A stretch of 64,000 nucleotides of DNA from Peribolospora baueri (taxonomy: Eukaryota > Basidiomycota > Peribolosporomycetes > Peribolosporales > Peribolosporaceae): the NCBI GenBank assembly GCA_029717555.1, contig JAMDHS010000029.1, forward strand, positions 170,639 through 234,638, written 5' to 3'. The position numbers and the translations under genes are program-made. The notes below the pieces were generated by a model that saw only the letters and a program-made list of their open reading frames with translations, searched no databases and had not been told where the DNA came from. Positions 33,501-44,798 of the stretch are shown here, in pieces (positions within the stretch are counted from its first letter, which is position 1; every line of letters starts with the position of its first letter).

Positions 33501-36500
33501 TTTGGCGGCGGTCGTTTCGGAGGTGACGCCGAGCTCTTGTCGTCGGCCGAAGGTCGACGAAGAGGGAGCGAGGAGATGGAGGACAGCGTCGTGCCCCCTT
33601 CCTCCGGACTCGACGGGTCGGCCACCCCTCGCTCTCTGGTCCCCCAGCGCAGAGATGCTCCGCCCAATGGTTACGGCCCGGGCCCGGGCCCGGGCCCGGG
33701 TCTGCGCCCCTACCCATCGAACGGTACGGCTGCGCCATCCGAGGACTTGCTGAAGCGTCGTCGACTGGACCATCCCTCCTTCAGCTTTGGCCTGTCTCGT
33801 ATCAGCACCCCACCTCATGTTTCCAACGGCATTGGGCAACAGTCATCGTTAAACGATGGGACGGACGGTACGAAACCCGTCTTTCGTCCGCCGCTTGAGA
33901 AGCGCACTTCGTGGGTACCCCTCCAGACGTTCTCTCAGCTTTCTTTGGGCGAGAACGGGAGCGCGATGGCTTCGGATGCTTCCGAAAGCGAGGAAGACGA
34001 AGACGAGGAGATGTACGACGACGGTGGGTCCAGCCTGAGCGAGGAAGGGGATGGACACGGCGTGGATGGAGCGGACGGGTTGGAACATCACGGGCACGCG
34101 GAAGACCCGCTGAACGAGGGAGCGGAAAGAGCGCAGCAACTGATCCTTCTTCGGCATTGTGGCCTCACTACGGCCCCCAACGAGTCTGCCACGGTCGCCA
34201 AGGCGGACAGGCCGATCCTTTCCAGGACGCAGCGTAAGGTCGCAGAGGAGCGCGCCGCGCTGTTTGCTCGGCTTTTGTTCGAAAGCCCCTCTTTGCAAAG
34301 CGCGATCGACGATAAGCGCCCAACGAGGGCACCCGTGGACAATGCTCAGACCTTCCGTCGTTGCGAGGTAGAGGAGGTTTCCGCGTTGCTAGGCGAGGTG
34401 TTGGGTGCTTGCTCGGAGGAACGGAGCGATGCGAACGAGGAGGATGATTCGAAGAAGGGCGGTCGGGGCCGACTACTGACGACTGGCGCATACCTCGACG
34501 ACCTCCATCCTCCCTACGCTTCAAGTCCGTTTTCCAAGTACACGCCTGCAGACCCGAGTGTCGCAAATCCCGGGAAGCCAGAGCTGCTGGAGCCCCCGCT
34601 CTTCTCGCTCTCCTGCCAGTCCTCGGTCGTCAAGGTCGCCCCAACGGCCCTTCGCTTCTGGGACAAGCTCGGCCTGGGGCCCCTCTTCGGGCGTACCGAC
34701 GTCTTGGCTGTCGGCGTCTTGGTAGACGATGGCGGGCGGAAAGAGGGGGAGGATGGGATGCTTGGGTTGGAAGCGGATCAGGAGGCACGGTTGCGAGAGT
34801 GGATCTCGAGGCTTGGCTCGAGTTGGTCGGTGAGCGGGGCGAGCGGGACTGAGTCGTGGATGCTTCTCTGGAAAAAGGGGAATGCTGACACGATTCTCTC
34901 TCTATCTTTTCGTGGGCTCTGTGGTCCGTTTGTGACGACGAAGCTGTACGGCTTGGGGCAACATCGCCTGCTGGACTCGGGCCTCGTGCGGTGTTGGAGA
35001 TCACCTGCGTCGACGGAGACCAGAGCTTGGGACGTAGAGTCTCTAGTTGAAGGCCTCAGCGGGCAAGGTGAGGATTCGCTGCTAGTCGCAGCAGTCAAGT
35101 GTTTCGCGACTTTTGCTGATATAAACGTTTTTCTTCGATTTATAAGGATTCTCGGCGGGAACGTCCCACTTTCTCCTCTATGCGCTCTTGCCACCGTCCA
35201 GTCAGCCGCTGTCCGCCATGTCTGTCGTCGGTGGGTTGAGAGAAGCGTTGACGGAACGGGTCGAGGTTTTCCAAAAAGATCCCACCAGGCTGCACATTCA
35301 GCCCGTGCGACTTTTGGATGCCCTGCTCCCGTCGGCTCTCGCGACCAACTCTCTGCGTACCACTGTCATGTCCATCCATGACTCGCTCAAACACCGCATT
35401 CACCTCAATATTCCCAAGCCCCTGTACGCGGACATTCATCGGTTCCAGGACATCCACCTGCCAGCCTTTGCGCTGGCGGGCTCGTCGAACGCGAAGCCGC
35501 GCTTCGAGGTACAATGGCCGATCAGCTCCAACGACGCGCTCAATTGGGGCACGCTCCTTCACGTCGGCTATTCCTTCCTCGGCGGCCCTGACGGTTTGGA
35601 GTGGGCGCTCGTGACGTGCATCGACGGGCGCGGACACGGTTGGGACGCTCGCCCCATGAAGCTGAAAGGGCCCAATGGGAGTCAAGCCTCGGCGTCGTCC
35701 TTCTTGCCAGCGTTGAGACGCGTGTGGAAATTTGTCAAGACGTTTGCCTGCCGCGCCAGCTTGCGGTGGAAGGTCGTTGTTTGTCGAGCGGGGCGGATGG
35801 GTGGAGAGGAGATGGAAGGTGAGGCATTCCGGTACCTGCCCACGTCGCTTGCGGTGACGACGGAACTAAGTTTTTGGCCTCATCGTGTGATATTGTGGGC
35901 AGCATGGACCCTTCTCGCCTCTGAGGACAGCTTTTACGGCTTCGACGTCACCATCGCCTGCGCGGAAGGTGATGGCGCGCCCGCCCTGGTTCCCTGTCTC
36001 AAGACATGCGAGGTCAAAGCGGTGCTCCCACAGATCCGCTCGCCAGGGACGCCGCTCGTGTTCCTTGATTCCTCCACAGCGGTTTACGCTCTCTACCCGC
36101 GGCAACCGCTCCTCATACCCTCTCGATCGTCTCCCACGTCCAATACCGTCTTGATGAACGATGTGGATCGCGATCAGGACACGCCCGGTCTCCTCGCTCT
36201 GCGGACGTCCCACCTTGTCTTCGTCCCCCTGCACGCCGACCACAGTTTCGCCCGCATGCCCGTTCCCGCACGCCGTCGTCGTTTGTCCACCCCGTCCATT
36301 TCCACGCTCTCCCTCCACCTGCTCTTTATCAGCCCTCTCGCCGGCCGGCCAGGAGAAATGAGCGTGACGAACCGTCTGCGGGACATCACAACCTCGTATC
36401 ACGGCCTGTGCGTGCTCGAGCGAGAGCGCCGTCATCCGGCGCCACTGCACAAGCATGCTTCCCCTTCGGCCGCGGGGAGCCAGTGCGGTACGGGCCTGCC

Positions 36501-36579
36501 GTGGCATTTGGAAGCGCTGCGGACGTTGCGGACCGCTGTGGAAGCCTTGGAGGAGGGCGAGGAAGGGGAGGGAGGATGA
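30582..36579 (+). CDS. MED13: Mediator complex subunit 13 (MED13/Ssn2)
   Basis: Largest subunit of the Cdk8 kinase module that represses or tunes RNA polymerase II Mediator. Exons 30582-31257, 31352-31937, 32075-35067 and 35147-36579 give 1895 residues in continuous frame. The N-terminal Med13 region includes IRWWTFEVDD, AWPRLWVFDVE, PYAMFLEAVRERLAGDF and RPLVRLGRGVLFLPPP, then LLHVDFKIQLTTSSLL restored by the third exon. The middle is acidic/Ser-rich with DWDDDNPTV and DDFSFFDD motifs, typical of fungal Med13. The C-terminal Med13_C part includes FSAGTSHFLLYALLPP (across the last intron), HLQPVRLL-like and VQWP segments, RDITTSYHGLCVL and a final GLPWHLEALRTLR. No break was seen. Confidence 0.88.
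33675..33700. repeat. Self-complementary (GGGCCC)n tract in MED13
   Basis: About four GGGCCC units in a row encode Pro-Gly repeats between two low-complexity parts of MED13. The tract is a perfect palindrome at every register and could form hairpins. It lies in frame. Confidence 0.75.
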
Positions 36580-37233
36580 GGCCCGGTATTTGGTTCGTTG
36601 GAACGTCGCATCATCCAGGAATCGCTCCGCTCTGTCTCTTCACGTCCTCGCGAGTCGTTCAACTCTGTCGTCCTTCGCATCCACTATCGTGTCTCTCTGT
36701 CTCCATCGTCTCTTCTTGCAGTCCGTTTTCCGAGCTAGATACCATCATCCATCCATCCATCCACCAGCGGCCCTGCGTTCAACCGCGCATCCGCTCACCA
36801 TGCAGCGCCACACGCTCCGTATGCATTGTCGTCCGTCCCTCCGCTTCCCTTCTCTCTCTCACCTGTCCCGGATGTATTGAGCACGCCTTGCGGCCGTCAT
36901 ACATCCCGTTCGATCATCCTGTCTGTGCCTATTCTGTTGATGCCGCTTCCATGGACTGCTTCCGTGGCCCGAAAGTCGCGGTCCGGTCCACCGTGCGTCA
37001 TCGACTGCGGAGGCCGAGTTGCGGTCTTGCATGAGCGAGAGGAAGGCCCTTCGGAAGTCGGGTCGATGCTACGACGGCCATTCAGACCACCACCACCACC
37101 AACGCCCGAGGCAGGACCTCCACGGCAATCTGCATCTCTTTCTCTTTCGCCCACGCACGCCAGCGTAATTTGGCACCTCTCGACGTCGGCAGGTTGGTCA
37201 ACCTAGCCGCGGTTCTTGTCCCCCTCCGCCGCC
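36580..37233. other. Intergenic, promoter of mannosyltransferase
   Basis: This sits between two plus-strand genes. It is T-rich to about 36760 (likely MED13 3' UTR) with a small CATC run near 36746-36765. No gene was seen. Confidence 0.5.
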
Positions 37234-39549
37234 ATGCCACTCCTCTCTCGGAGACCCTCCGCAATCACTCTCCTCCTCGCCACCCTTGCCACCACTGCCC
37301 TTTATTTCTATCTCAATTATTCCCCACTAGCCGAGCTCATCCCACAAAAACCGTACCTCCGACCTCCCTTCGCGGCCGAGAACGTCGTATTAGAAGCCGA
37401 TGTGCCCAAGCCGCACACCGAGCCAGCCGGCGGGACGACGACGGCGACGACGACAGTAGACGACGTCCAAGGGCCCTCCATCACGACGCTCCCCAACGAG
37501 GACCATCTGTCCGCCTCGATCCGCGTCTCCCACCCCAAGCTTCGCGCCGCGCTCGCCCGCCTCCTCTCTGCCCCGGCCCTATCTCACAAGCAGGCTTCCC
37601 CCTCCAACTCGCTCGCTTGCTCCCACATTGTTCACCAGGTCAACCCGGACCAGCTGAGGGGCAACCTAGACTTTTGGATGGGGGTCGACGCGGCGGAGAT
37701 CGAGCGGAGGAGGAAGGAGATTGTGCGCGCACTCGAAGAGGCGAATCGCAGGGGAGACCTGGAGATGATGATGGACGGATCACCGGGAGGGAGCAAGAGG
37801 GGGAGGGAGGGAAGAGGTTCGAACCGAGCCATACGAGGATCCAACTCGAGAGGCTTAGTCTTCACCGCCGGAAACAACGACACGCTTCGCCGACTGCTCG
37901 TCACATTAGGCATTTTGCGCAAGCGCTTAGGGTGCACCCTCCCAGCAGAGGTTTTCAGTTTTCCGGGCGAGCTGAAAGAGGAGGACAAGGAGAGGTTGAA
38001 GGAATTGGGTACGATCACGAGGGAGGTTGCGGGAGTGCATAAGGTCCAGGGCGCTTGGGTGAGTCGAGCGTGTGTGTGAGAGAGGGAGAGCTATGCGGTC
38101 CGCTTCTAACCCAGTCAAATATCTCCATCTCTCCTTCTCGTCCACCGCATTCCCTCGACAGAAAAACTTCCAGATTAAAGGCGAGGCCATTGCCCTATCG
38201 AGGTTTGACGAGATCCTCTATCTCGATTGTAGGTCACCCTACCTCCGCCGTTCGCGTCGCATGTCGTACACGTTCGCCCGCATGACACCGACCCTCGTCT
38301 TACAACCCTTCGCTTTGTTCCCGCTTGCCAGCCGACAACATTCCCTTGCGAGACCCGTCGTACCTATTTGACTCGCCCGCTTATCGAGAACACGGCGCGG
38401 TCTTTTGGCCGGACATCAACAGAGACCATCGTAAGTCGTCGGCGCTTTCCCTCTCCACAGTCGCGCACGGCCGTAACCCGGGCAAGTGGCCTGAAGATGC
38501 TCGTTTGCTGTGTCTCTAGCCGATAACGCGATTTGGCGGCTTTTGGGTACGACGTGTACACCTGAACACTGGGAGCTCGACTCTGGTAGGTCTTTTTCGG
38601 CTTATCTCGCATCGCCTTCAGCAGGGTTGTTTGTTCACCCCCTCCCTCTCCTTCAACGACGCGACTCAACAGGTCAGTTACTCGTTAATAAGCACGGCAA
38701 CGACGGCCTTAACCTGGCAGCGCTCCACCTCGCCATGCACATGTCGCAGGAGCAGGACTTCTACTATAAACTTAGCGGGGGAGATAAGGACACTTTTGTG
38801 AGTAGGTCTCAGTTCCGCTTGATCTTCCCCCATCTGCAGCGAGTCTTACTGTGGGCCTTGGTTCTCCTTTGCAGCGCTACGCGTTCTACGCTCTCGGCAT
38901 CCCGTTCAAGGCTGCTCCGCGGTGGCTCTCCTCCGCGGGATCGATGAATCCTATGGACGGCAGGTTCTGCGGACACACGAGTGAGTTCATCTCTTCTCAG
39001 ACGCTGGCGGATGTCTACGTTTCATGTGCTCGTTTGTTTAACATCACGCTCGTCTTCTTTACAGTGTTCCAATACGACCTCGAGCCTTATCCTGCCAAGG
39101 TCAAAGTGGGGTCAGGCAAAGTCGACGGGCACGATAAGCGGAACTCGTCGGTCGAGCTATCCAGGAGAGTACCTCTATCGCCCACTTCCTCCGTCTCTGG
39201 ACCTCGTCCCCTATTCTTGCACGCCAACCTGCTCAAACATGCCACCGGCGTCCGTCGCGGCTCCACCTGGACGCACGTCAAGCGGGTGAAGGACGACCGT
39301 GCGTATGTGCCGTTCTCGTCGTCCATCGCCCTTCCTTCCTTGGAGGGGAAAACGGAGATGCCGAACCCGGCTCTGGAGCGAGCGAAGATGTGGGTATACA
39401 CGGGCGTGGCGAGGGGGATGTGTGTCGACGTGGACGCCGGAGAGGGTGGACAAGCGGTGACGGAGACGTGGGAGGAGGCCGTCGGACCTTCTGCGAGGGG
39501 GCTCGAGGACTGGTTTTACGAGGAAGGAGGCCGCGCTGGAGGTTTCTAG
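37234..39549 (+). CDS. Golgi alpha-mannosyltransferase, Mnn1/Mnt family
   Basis: Type II Golgi enzyme adding mannose to protein glycans (Mannosyl_trans3 family, PF11051). The N-terminus has a single signal-anchor helix (AITLLLATLATTALYFYL). The catalytic part is spread over about seven exons: GLVFTAGNNDTLRRLLVTLG, LGCTLPAEVFSFPGEL, then AW|KNFQIKGEAIALSRFDEILYLD (intron 38059-38161; the acidic DxD-like region), DNIPLRDPSYLFDSPAY, AVFWPDINRDH, ADNAIWRLLG, VNKHGNDGLNLAALHLAMHM, YKLSGGDKDTF|RYAFYALGIPF and GRFCGHT|MFQYDLEPYP, and a C-terminal HANLLKHATGVRRG. Block order matches fungal members. The precise linkage made is not deducible. Confidence 0.9.
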
Positions 39550-40550
39550 CTTGCTTGGCTCTCCTCATCCCTCCATTTAGGACTACCACTCTCTTCCCTT
39601 TCTTGGCGCTCTTGTCTTGTCGTCGTCGGGCTCCTTGCGCATGACGCTTTCATTCGTGAGGAGAGCACGGCTTTCCTGCCTTTGTCCAAGAACAAAACCC
39701 AAGTTCTACGGCGTCTCTCCGGACACGGTTCCAACCGTCCATCTGCACCACAGGGGAAGCGCCATTAGGAAGGAAGGAGGACGCAGGAAAGAAAGAGACG
39801 ATGGGGGGGGGGAGCGAGATCACGTATGGCAAGGCGCAAGGACGGTCAAACGTCTCGAAAGTTACGGACTCGACTCGAGGAATGTGTACTCGCGATCTGT
39901 CCTCGAACATCTGTCGCCTGAAACGCGAGGCACGCACGCACGCGATCGTCTTCTCGCTCGTGCCTGAGACTGAGCACCACTAGGCAGAAGGAAGACCAGC
40001 GCGTGAAACGAGCGACATGGACTGAGTACGTGGACGTAGAGAGGCCGACCACATGCCAGTCGTGGCAGAGGACCGAGTAGGGATGGATGCTGGGCAAGGA
40101 GGAGCACACACAGGCGGCGGCGGCGGATGTCGGTGATATGGTCATGTGACCTGCCGCACCGTCAAATAGCCGGGGTCGAGTTGTACCACTACATTTTGCT
40201 CTCATCATATTAAACATGATTAACTCTCATCCCACCCAACCACCTCTCCATGGGCTTGGAAGTCCAAGCTGACTGGGCAGCCACGGCGATCCTCATCCAT
40301 GGCTTGATTAGCGGCTTTTCCGTAGACTCTAGACGACACTCCTCTGGCCCCCCCGCTTGGCCCTCATCGCCCGTCCACGCGTAGTGAGTCTAGCAGACGT
40401 GCTCAGGTAGAGGAGGGCTTGGGCAAGGCGCTCCGCTTCAACCCTAGATGGTCTCCGCCCCCCGTCGGTGCGCAGACTCCGCGCGCTCAGACCAGCGTTC
40501 TGTCCGCTTACAGTCGACGGCTGCCTCTCTTTTCTACCCTACTCTCAACT
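39550..40550. other. Intergenic between mannosyltransferase and JmjC pseudogene
   Basis: No coding, tRNA or repeat signal stands out. Around 39770-39830 the plus strand is very purine-rich with a G9 run. An AT-rich patch lies near 40195-40220. Confidence 0.5.
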
Positions 40551-43500
40551 ATGTGCGCAGCCGACGAGCGAGAGTCAAGTCCGTGGTCGGCCTCTGTCTG
40601 CCACGAACTTCCGTGGTCGTACAAACCGGTCGGCCAGCTCGACGATCCCTTCCACCAACCCCCGTGCCCCTTCCATCTCACGACCATGGAATCCCACGAG
40701 ACGCCGCTTAGCTTCCCTTCTGTTCCCCCCGAGGCCCAGGCCGAATGCTCTTCCTCGTGCGTAGCCGCGGCCCCAGCAAAAGCGCCGAAGCGGGCGAGAC
40801 CTGTGGAGCAGTCGCAGGGCGATGGACATCGCAGGAAGAAAAGTGAGCACCCCACGACTTCGCCCGCTCGCTTTCACGCCGCTTTTGCTGACAGGGCTGC
40901 AATCATGCTTGCGCCGCTGTAGAGAAGGACCCTGCACTCCATCGATACACCGTCGGCGAAAAGGTATACGAGCGCCAGTCCACAGGCTGCAAACATTCAC
41001 GGTACGAGACGTGTGTGCCTTGCACGCAGTGCAGGGTCAAGCGTAAAGGCGACTCGTGTCGGTTCGTACGCGTCCGATCTTTCGAGGTGGACAGAGACGG
41101 CCACTTCCAAAAACCCATCTTTCGGTCGAGCGACGAGCCCGATCCGCCGGTTGAGTTCGAGAGGCCGCTCTTCAGGCAACCCGCTCCCGGACACCTCTCT
41201 CGAATAAAGGTAAGGGAGCGCTGCGCGGAGCGCCGAACGCTGATCTCACATGCTCCCTGATGGGTATCCCCGACTAATCGCTTGCCGCCACATCTTCTCC
41301 GACAAACCCAGACAACAGTCGCGAGTGCCCTTCTTCCCATCCTCGAGCGAGAACGCCAGCACGCTCTCTTCCCAGGAGTGATCCGACGACCGCGCGAGCT
41401 GGGCACTCGCATCGTCTGTGACTTTTGTCTCACCGGACTTTTCTCCGCGTCTTTCCTCTGTTCCGCGTGCGGCAGGGAGTACTGCCTCGATTAGGCCAAA
41501 GACCTGGCCGACGCGGTGGGACGGGACGAGGAGTTGGCCAAGGGCAGCACGCTGGCCAGGTTGGCCACCTGTCAGCGCAAGTCGTTGCACAAGCCGAACG
41601 AATGGCTGCCTGTGACGAGGTTCCAGCTCGACGAGTTGCAGAAACATATTGTCGAGATGAAGGCCCTCGTTGGAGAAGATCATCGCGGCGATGGGGAAGG
41701 GAAAGATGCGGTGAAGGGCTTCTCTTCCGCTCAGCTGCCTCTCCATCTTGCCACTGACGACGAACAGCGCGCCCCCTTGTTCGGCTTCGAGTCCCCACTT
41801 ACCCCACTTCCGTCCCCCGAGCCGGTACACGTCCCGCTCGAAAGCACCGTATCAGGGAAGGCGGCGGACGAGTGGATCGGCTGGCTGAAGGTCACGCGTC
41901 AAAGCATCGACGAACTGACGCACGATAAGTTCGCAAAGCTTTGGGCGAGCGGGGAGCCGTTGGTCGTCACCGGTATCATCGTCGGCCACCCGTCACGCAC
42001 GGGCCTCGGCCTCCGGTGAACGGCGACAAGGCCGAAGACGAACCTCCCGTGAACGGTGGCAAGCCCGGAAACGAGCCTCCCGTGAACGGTGGCAAGGCCG
42101 AAGACGAGCCTCCCGTGAACGGTGGCGAGGCCGAACTTCCCCGGTGTCTTTCAGCACTCGAGCTGCGTCATCCCATTGGACCCCGGAGCGCTTCATACAG
42201 GACAACGGAGGCGACCCTTGCCTGGTAGTGGAATGCAACTCTGAGGAAGTGAGGCCGGCAACGGTTGGGGACTTCTTCCATACGTTCGGAAAGGTGGGGG
42301 ATGAGAAGACAACGAGTTTAAGGTCGGCGTCTGGAAGCTGAAGGTGTGTACATGCGGGGTTTGCTGCGATATAGCGACGCCCTCTGTCTCGAGGAACATT
42401 TCGTTGGTGCCTCATGTCGATTCCCTCGGGTTCTCCCCTTCCTTCCAGGACTGGCCGTCGACCTCGGAATTCAATGTCGCCTTCCCCGCGCTCTTCGGAG
42501 ACTTCCACGCCGCGCCCTCCCAGCTCCAGACTATACCCGACTAGACTGTTCTCTAAACATCTCGGCTTACTTTCCGTCGAACGCCCTGAAGCCCGACTTG
42601 GGTCCGAAGATGTACGCCGCCCATGCGGCCGATGAGGGTGAGTGGCAAAGGCGAGAGAAGTACACCGACGCAAGAGGCGCGGTCAGCTCACCGTTGATGC
42701 CCTCGGAACTTGGCAGGGCCTGTCGGTCAAGGCTCCACGCGCCTGCACATACATGTCCGACGCGGTCAATATCATGGTGTACACCTCTCCATCCGTGTCT
42801 GATGGCTCAAAAGACACGCTGATGACTGCCGAGGAACCGGGCACGGCGGCATGGGACCTCTTCCCCGCCTCCGCCTCGGACGAAATCCGTTCCTTCATTC
42901 GCGCTCACCTCGCCTTCCGAGGCCTTCGTATTCCTCTGGACGACCCCATCCACGACCAGACTGTCTACATTGACTCTGAGATGCGGTGCAAGCTTTGGGC
43001 AGAGAAGGGCGTGCGAAGTTGGAGGATCTTACAGAAGCCGTCTTCATCCCGGCCGGATGCGCTCATCAGGTGGGGTGGTCGTTTCATTTCGTTTCAAGTG
43101 GCAGAAAAGGAGGATTGGATTAACGAACTAGCGACATCGCTCGCACATCGCATCCGCCGGCTCCACTTGGCCTTTTTCCGTCCTCCTTCCTCTTCCGCGC
43201 AGGTATCGAATCGCTCGGACTGCATCAAGATCGCCGTCGACTTCGTCTCGCCGGACAACGTCGGACGCTGCGCGCAACTGACGAGGGAGTTCCGAGGAAT
43301 GACGAATGGGAGGGCTTGGAAGGAGGACGTGCTTCAGCTCAACCCTATGCTTTGGTGGGCGTGGCTGGCTTGCAGCATATGGCAACGCAATATGGACGGG
43401 GCCGAAAAAGAGTCGGACGGCCTTGGCGAACGTGCAGAGGAAGGAGGCGGCGGGGCTGATGGGACAAAGGTGGAAGAGATGGCGGCGTTGAAGGAAGAAG

Positions 43501-43670
43501 CGGTGGCGGCGGAACAGGGCGCAAATAACACGCTCGATGACTGTTTGGGGGAGGATATAGTGGAAGGCGAAGGGAAAGGGAAGACGAAGAAGGAGAGGGT
43601 GACGAGGAGGGGGAGAGGGAGGCCAAAACGGGGGAGAGGCCGGGGACGAGGATATGAGGAGATGAGGTGA
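40551..43670 (+). pseudogene. Degraded KDM3-like JmjC histone demethylase gene
   Basis: Parts of a KDM3/JHDM2-type H3K9 demethylase are visible in order. There is a Cys-rich zinc-finger-like region (YETCVPCTQCRVKRKG; VCDFCLTGLFSASFLCSACGREYC), then LWASGEPLVVTGI, SSHWTPERFIQDNGGDPC, GDFHAA, NALKPDLGPKMYAA, GSTRLHI, MSDAVNIMVYTS, DPIHDQTVYIDSE, GVRSWRILQKP, DCIKIAVDFVSPDN and KEDVLQLNPMLWWAW, and a terminal AT-hook (GRGRPKRGRGR). After removing introns that splice well (for example 42016-42154, 42344-42448, 42638-42716, 43070-43202), five lesions remain: TAG at 41492-41494, frameshifts near 42301-42315, 42508-42516 and 42745-42755 (inside the iron-binding HxD motif), and a deletion near 43038-43042. 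It cannot make the enzyme. Confidence 0.8.
42010..42139 (+). repeat. 33-bp minisatellite inside a pseudogene intron
   Basis: Nearly four units of 33 bp (each with CCTCCCGTGAACGGTGGC) begin at the end of an exon and fill most of the 139-nt intron 42016-42154. The first unit supplies the 5' splice site CG|GTGAAC; each later unit carries the same GTGAAC. The intron ends with the strong acceptor TGTCTTTCAG. Confidence 0.8.
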
Positions 43671-44077
43671 AGGAGAAAAGGTCGCAGACGGACCAATGGT
43701 CGCCATGCGACAATTCTCAACGGCATTGCATGAAAGCCAACTGTGCTGGTTGGATGCAGAGGTGATTGCTTGGTACACGACAGGATGATCGATGCGGATG
43801 GTGAGCTGGTGGAGGTGACTGCTGACCTCACTGCCGGTGCCGCTACCATTTCCGAACATCTTTTCTCTGCTTGCTCCACACGAGCCCGTCATTTTTGGGA
43901 ACTGTTCTGTAGCATGACAATCTCCATTTTTTGGACATTTTTTGCCGAGGTGATTACAGCCCCTCATCCATGAAACTTTCACACGGCGACAACGGTTAGA
44001 GGGCGAATGCCCAAAGATGCATTGCGGCGGCATGGGGGCGGAGAGCCACAGAGAGAAAGTACACGCAGACGTGTGCA
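43671..44077. other. Convergent intergenic region
   Basis: This is the 3' to 3' space between the JmjC pseudogene and the mS34-like gene. T-rich runs near 43910-43950 may be 3' end signals. No gene was seen. Confidence 0.5.
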
Positions 44078-44610
44078 TCATGATCGCACCGACCAGGAGT
44101 ATTTGAGAGCTCCTAGTATCCGCTCGTCGTTGCCCTTCGTGACCAGTTTTCCTGGTTGAGCCAACGAAATGAGAGAACACAAAAATCCGACCAAGGCAAA
44201 AAAAACGTCACAAGAGGTACGTGCGCAAATCACGTCTCCATACGAACGCTGCTCGATTGAACCCGAGCCAGCGAACGAGGAGAGAAGGCGGTGAAACGGT
44301 TGTGTTAGGACTCACCCTTCCAAAACAGCCTCCCCCACGCCCTCCCGTAAAGCCCCTCCTTCTTGAACCTAACTCTAGTAACCTCCCAATAGCATGCGCT
44401 CGAATCGGGGGCCATACCATTCGCGCCGTCGAGGTTCTTCTTCCCCCATCGATCCTGGTACACCTTAGCTCCGATGCCGTCGCGAGGAAGGACGGAGAGC
44501 GCCTGATAGAGGTTCTTTCGCGGCGCTTGCGCCAGTCGGAGAGTTGATGAGGAAGAAATCACAGAGGCGGGGAGGCCGAGAGAAGCTGCTGCTGCCCGGG
44601 AGACCGCCAT
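44078..44610 (-). CDS. Mitochondrial ribosomal small-subunit protein mS34-like
   Basis: Two exons (44610-44316 and 44151-44078) give 122 residues. The N-terminus (MAVSRAAAASLGLPASVISS) is Ala/Ser/Arg-rich like a matrix-targeting presequence. The body has NLYQALSVLPRDGIGAKVYQ, YWEVTRVRFKKEG and YGRAWGRLFWKG, then across the phase-1 intron KLVTKGNDERILGALKYSW. This 'LP..GIG..V....W......YW.VTRVR....G..GKAWG' pattern matches MRP-S34-type proteins of fungi as I remember them. The start ATG is at 44608-44610. The gene is divergent from a NOP13-like gene, with 188 bp between starts. Confidence 0.7.
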
Positions 44611-44798
44611 GGCTGGACGAGTCGGTAGTCAGTTGGTGGGTGGTGTTGGAGGTGGACAGACAACCCGATCGTATGCCGTCTGGCGAGTGCCGCAGTCTTG
44701 CGAAAGGAATCGCACCGAGTGCCGCAGTCTTTCATCTAACTGCGGAGAAACCTTCGTGGGTCTTCCGCTCAACCTCACTGTCTCCATCCCTCACCGCC

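Noticed and set aside
41492-41494. In-frame TAG as possible recoding or a micro-intron
   Set aside because: No usable splice pair surrounds it, and four more frame lesions downstream make a pseudogene the simpler reading.
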